In this document: piece after piece, positions 62,547 through 64,000 of the stretch | How the letters are laid out: every line of letters begins with the position of its first letter | Numbering within the stretch: the first letter of the stretch is position 1 | DNA from: Rhodothermia bacterium | GTDB taxonomy: Bacteria; Bacteroidota; Rhodothermia; Balneolales; Balneolaceae | Length of the DNA: 64,000 nucleotides | Assembly: GCA_030427885.1 (NCBI GenBank) | Contig: JAUICM010000003.1 | Span: 186,001 to 250,000, forward strand | Reading direction: 5' to 3' | Translations under genes and position numbers: made by a program | Notes under the pieces: model-generated | What the model was told of the DNA's origin: nothing | Seen by the model: the letters and a program-made list of their open reading frames with translations, nothing else | The model's database searches: none

Positions 62547-63716
62547 ATGAAGTTATTAAAACCTGTTTTCACAGCATTTATTCTTGTAACACTCTCCTTT
62601 ACAACCCGGGCACAAACTATTGAACCAAGTATTGGTTTTTCTCCTGAAAAGGGTTTGAACATAATAAGTCCGGACAGCTCAATGGGCTTCAAGATCGGAT
62701 TCCGGCTTCAACAGCAATTTGTTCTCACTGCACCTTTTTATGATGAATCAATTTCCGCTGAGTATCTTATCAGGCGGGGAAGAGCCCAATTCAGAGGATT
62801 CATTTTTCATGGGAAAATGGATTACTTCATTCAACTTGGCATGGACAGGGGGACTGTAAGACTACTCAATGCAGAGTACCGATGGAAACCCGATAAACAC
62901 ACTCAAATTGCTTTCGGTCAATTATTTCCTCCATCAGGTCGCCAATTCCATACTGTCTCAAAGGTATTTCAAATGATCGACCGGTCTCCTGTAAGCAGAT
63001 TCTTTTTTATGGGTTGGGATCTTGGAGTTCGAATCGACAAAACCTTCCCTGTTTCTAAATCATTTGCCTTTAAAGCCGCTGGTGCTGTAACTCATGGTGA
63101 AGGCATGAATACCAAAACTGCAAAAGGGGGCTGGGCTTACACCGCCCGCCTGGACCTTCTCCCTTTTGGTCTGTTTAATAAAGGGGGCGATTATTCCGAA
63201 AGTGACCTATTCAGAGAACCCACTCCTAAACTGGCTTTGGGTACTGCATACTATCTCAATACTGATGCTTTTACCGAATACGGTAATCCTGCATGGGATG
63301 GGCTGGAAGACAATATTGGTATTTATTATGCTGATTTCGTGTTTAAGTACAATGGGCTTTCTCTACTGGGAGAATACATCAATCGTACCGTAGATAATGA
63401 AATGATTAATATAAATGGCACTATTATGTATTCTGACATTATAAGCGGAGATGGTTTCAACATTCAGGGTGGTAAATTTATTTCAGAAACAGTTGAGCCA
63501 ACATTCAGATTCAGCCTGCTTAACCCAAACACAAAGGCTCAAAGTTTTAGAAGCAATTTTACCAGACAGGAAAAATATACGCTAGGACTGAACAAATTCT
63601 TCATTGGGCACACTTTGAAACTACAAAGTGAGATAGGATATGTCCGGGATACCTATCCTGGAGATCAAATTCAGGATTACCTCGAATTCCTTGTTCAATT
63701 CAGCCTCAGTTTCTAA
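62547..63716 (+). CDS. OprO/OprP-like anion-selective porin
   Basis: A 389-residue barrel with signal peptide (VFTAFILVTLSFTTRAQ) and characteristic tracts: FKIGFRLQQQF, YLIRRGRAQFRGFIFHGKMD and FGQLFPPSGRQF, with the end FLVQFSLSF. The family forms trimeric channels for phosphate and other anions. The start of an anion permease gene lies 18 bases downstream, which suggests uptake of a common anion. Confidence 0.85.
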   Translation: MKLLKPVFTAFILVTLSFTTRAQTIEPSIGFSPEKGLNIISPDSSMGFKIGFRLQQQFVLTAPFYDESISAEYLIRRGRAQFRGFIFHGKMDYFIQLGMDRGTVRLLNAEYRWKPDKHTQIAFGQLFPPSGRQFHTVSKVFQMIDRSPVSRFFFMGWDLGVRIDKTFPVSKSFAFKAAGAVTHGEGMNTKTAKGGWAYTARLDLLPFGLFNKGGDYSESDLFREPTPKLALGTAYYLNTDAFTEYGNPAWDGLEDNIGIYYADFVFKYNGLSLLGEYINRTVDNEMININGTIMYSDIISGDGFNIQGGKFISETVEPTFRFSLLNPNTKAQSFRSNFTRQEKYTLGLNKFFIGHTLKLQSEIGYVRDTYPGDQIQDYLEFLVQFSLSF

Positions 63717-63734
63717 ACCTTAATAATTAATGCA

Positions 63735-64000
63735 ATGAAGCTCTCTATAAAACAATTTTACGGACTTATACTTGGCATTATTGGATTGATCATTCCTTTT
63801 TTCCTGAATATTGAGGGACTGTCGGAGGCCGGACATGTGGCCCTGGGTATCTTCTTCCTTGCAGCCGCTTTTTGGATGCTTGAGCCATTTCCCATTTACG
63901 CCACTTCGGTTTTGGTGATTTTCCTTCAGGTTATCCTGTTAAGTAAGGAAGGTTTTCTTTTCCAGTCTGCAACGGAAACCTATACTCCTGATTCCTATAC
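63735..64000 (+). CDS. DASS/SLC13-type anion symporter, N-terminal part
   Basis: Only the first 88 residues are in the window. They read KQFYGLILGIIGLIIPFFLN, then ALGIFFLAAAFWMLEPFPIY and ATSVLVIFLQVILLS: helices with the pattern of the divalent anion:sodium symporter family. The substrate (phosphate, sulfate, dicarboxylate or phosphonate) cannot be told. It follows the OprO/P-like porin and is probably in the same operon. Confidence 0.75.
   Translation, partial: MKLSIKQFYGLILGIIGLIIPFFLNIEGLSEAGHVALGIFFLAAAFWMLEPFPIYATSVLVIFLQVILLSKEGFLFQSATETYTPDSY

Overview
The window looks like a piece of a chromosome from a Bacteroidota-type bacterium, most likely near the Balneolota/Rhodothermota branch. 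This placement rests on protein content only: a type IX secretion (T9SS) C-terminal sorting domain, a PorV/PorQ-like protein, a HmuY-type lipoprotein, OprB- and OprO/P-type porins, many lipoproteins with short lipoboxes, very tight gene packing with 1- to 4-base stop/start overlaps, and a promoter of the Bacteroides type (TTTG, 20-base spacer, TAnnTTTG) in front of a tRNA gene. No 16S rRNA is present, so the placement is an inference.

Layout. 1-1.8 kb: a cut-off lipoprotein, a periplasmic cyclophilin and methylmalonyl-CoA epimerase. 1.8-15.6 kb: a phosphonate and surface-glycoconjugate island. PEP mutase, phosphonopyruvate decarboxylase and an aminoethylphosphonate (AEP) transaminase form one tight operon with an MMPL-type lipid exporter. 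Facing it are a phospholipase D-fold protein and a CDP-alcohol phosphatidyltransferase. Beyond these lie a PimA-like glycosyltransferase, a LicC/PntC-like nucleotidyltransferase, a Stealth-type phosphotransferase and two tandem Wzi-like outer-membrane proteins. Together they can be read as: make AEP, activate it with CTP, transfer it to a lipid and/or glycan, and export it. 15.8-17.5 kb: a GAF histidine kinase, tRNA-Pro(GGG), a decayed GIY-YIG endonuclease gene and a decayed tRNA-like sequence.

17.5-28 kb: a three-gene minus-strand operon with a 2380-residue secreted protein of about 16 CarboxypepD_reg-type repeats, a PorV-like protein and an outer-membrane beta barrel, divergent from a small secreted protein. 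A 17-bp-arm inverted repeat lies between them. 28-41 kb: mixed housekeeping and accessory genes (VOC protein, cold-shock protein, OprB porin, sugar isomerase with Gfo/Idh oxidoreductase, CDF-like transporter, DUF3052-OmdA fusion, small membrane proteins, a cardiolipin synthase-like PLD, a T9SS cargo, SDR, GroES-like protein, YitT). 41-47 kb: TamB and a TamA/Omp85 partner. 47-53 kb: M14 peptidase, CDF zinc exporter, and the SCO1/PCuAC/DUF411 copper-handling genes. 53-56 kb: TonB receptor with a HmuY-like lipoprotein, probably heme uptake. 56-64 kb: MmcQ/YjbR, aquaporin, a two-component system, SDR, DUF58 and an OprO/P porin followed by the start of a DASS-type anion permease.

The best candidates for under-described biology are the AEP activation/transfer/export island (with two unrelated nucleotidyltransferase folds and a Stealth enzyme abutting one of them), the giant repeat protein with its PorV-like partner, and the tRNA-GIY-YIG-tRNA relic. 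All functional statements rest on reading the protein sequences by eye; no database search was run.
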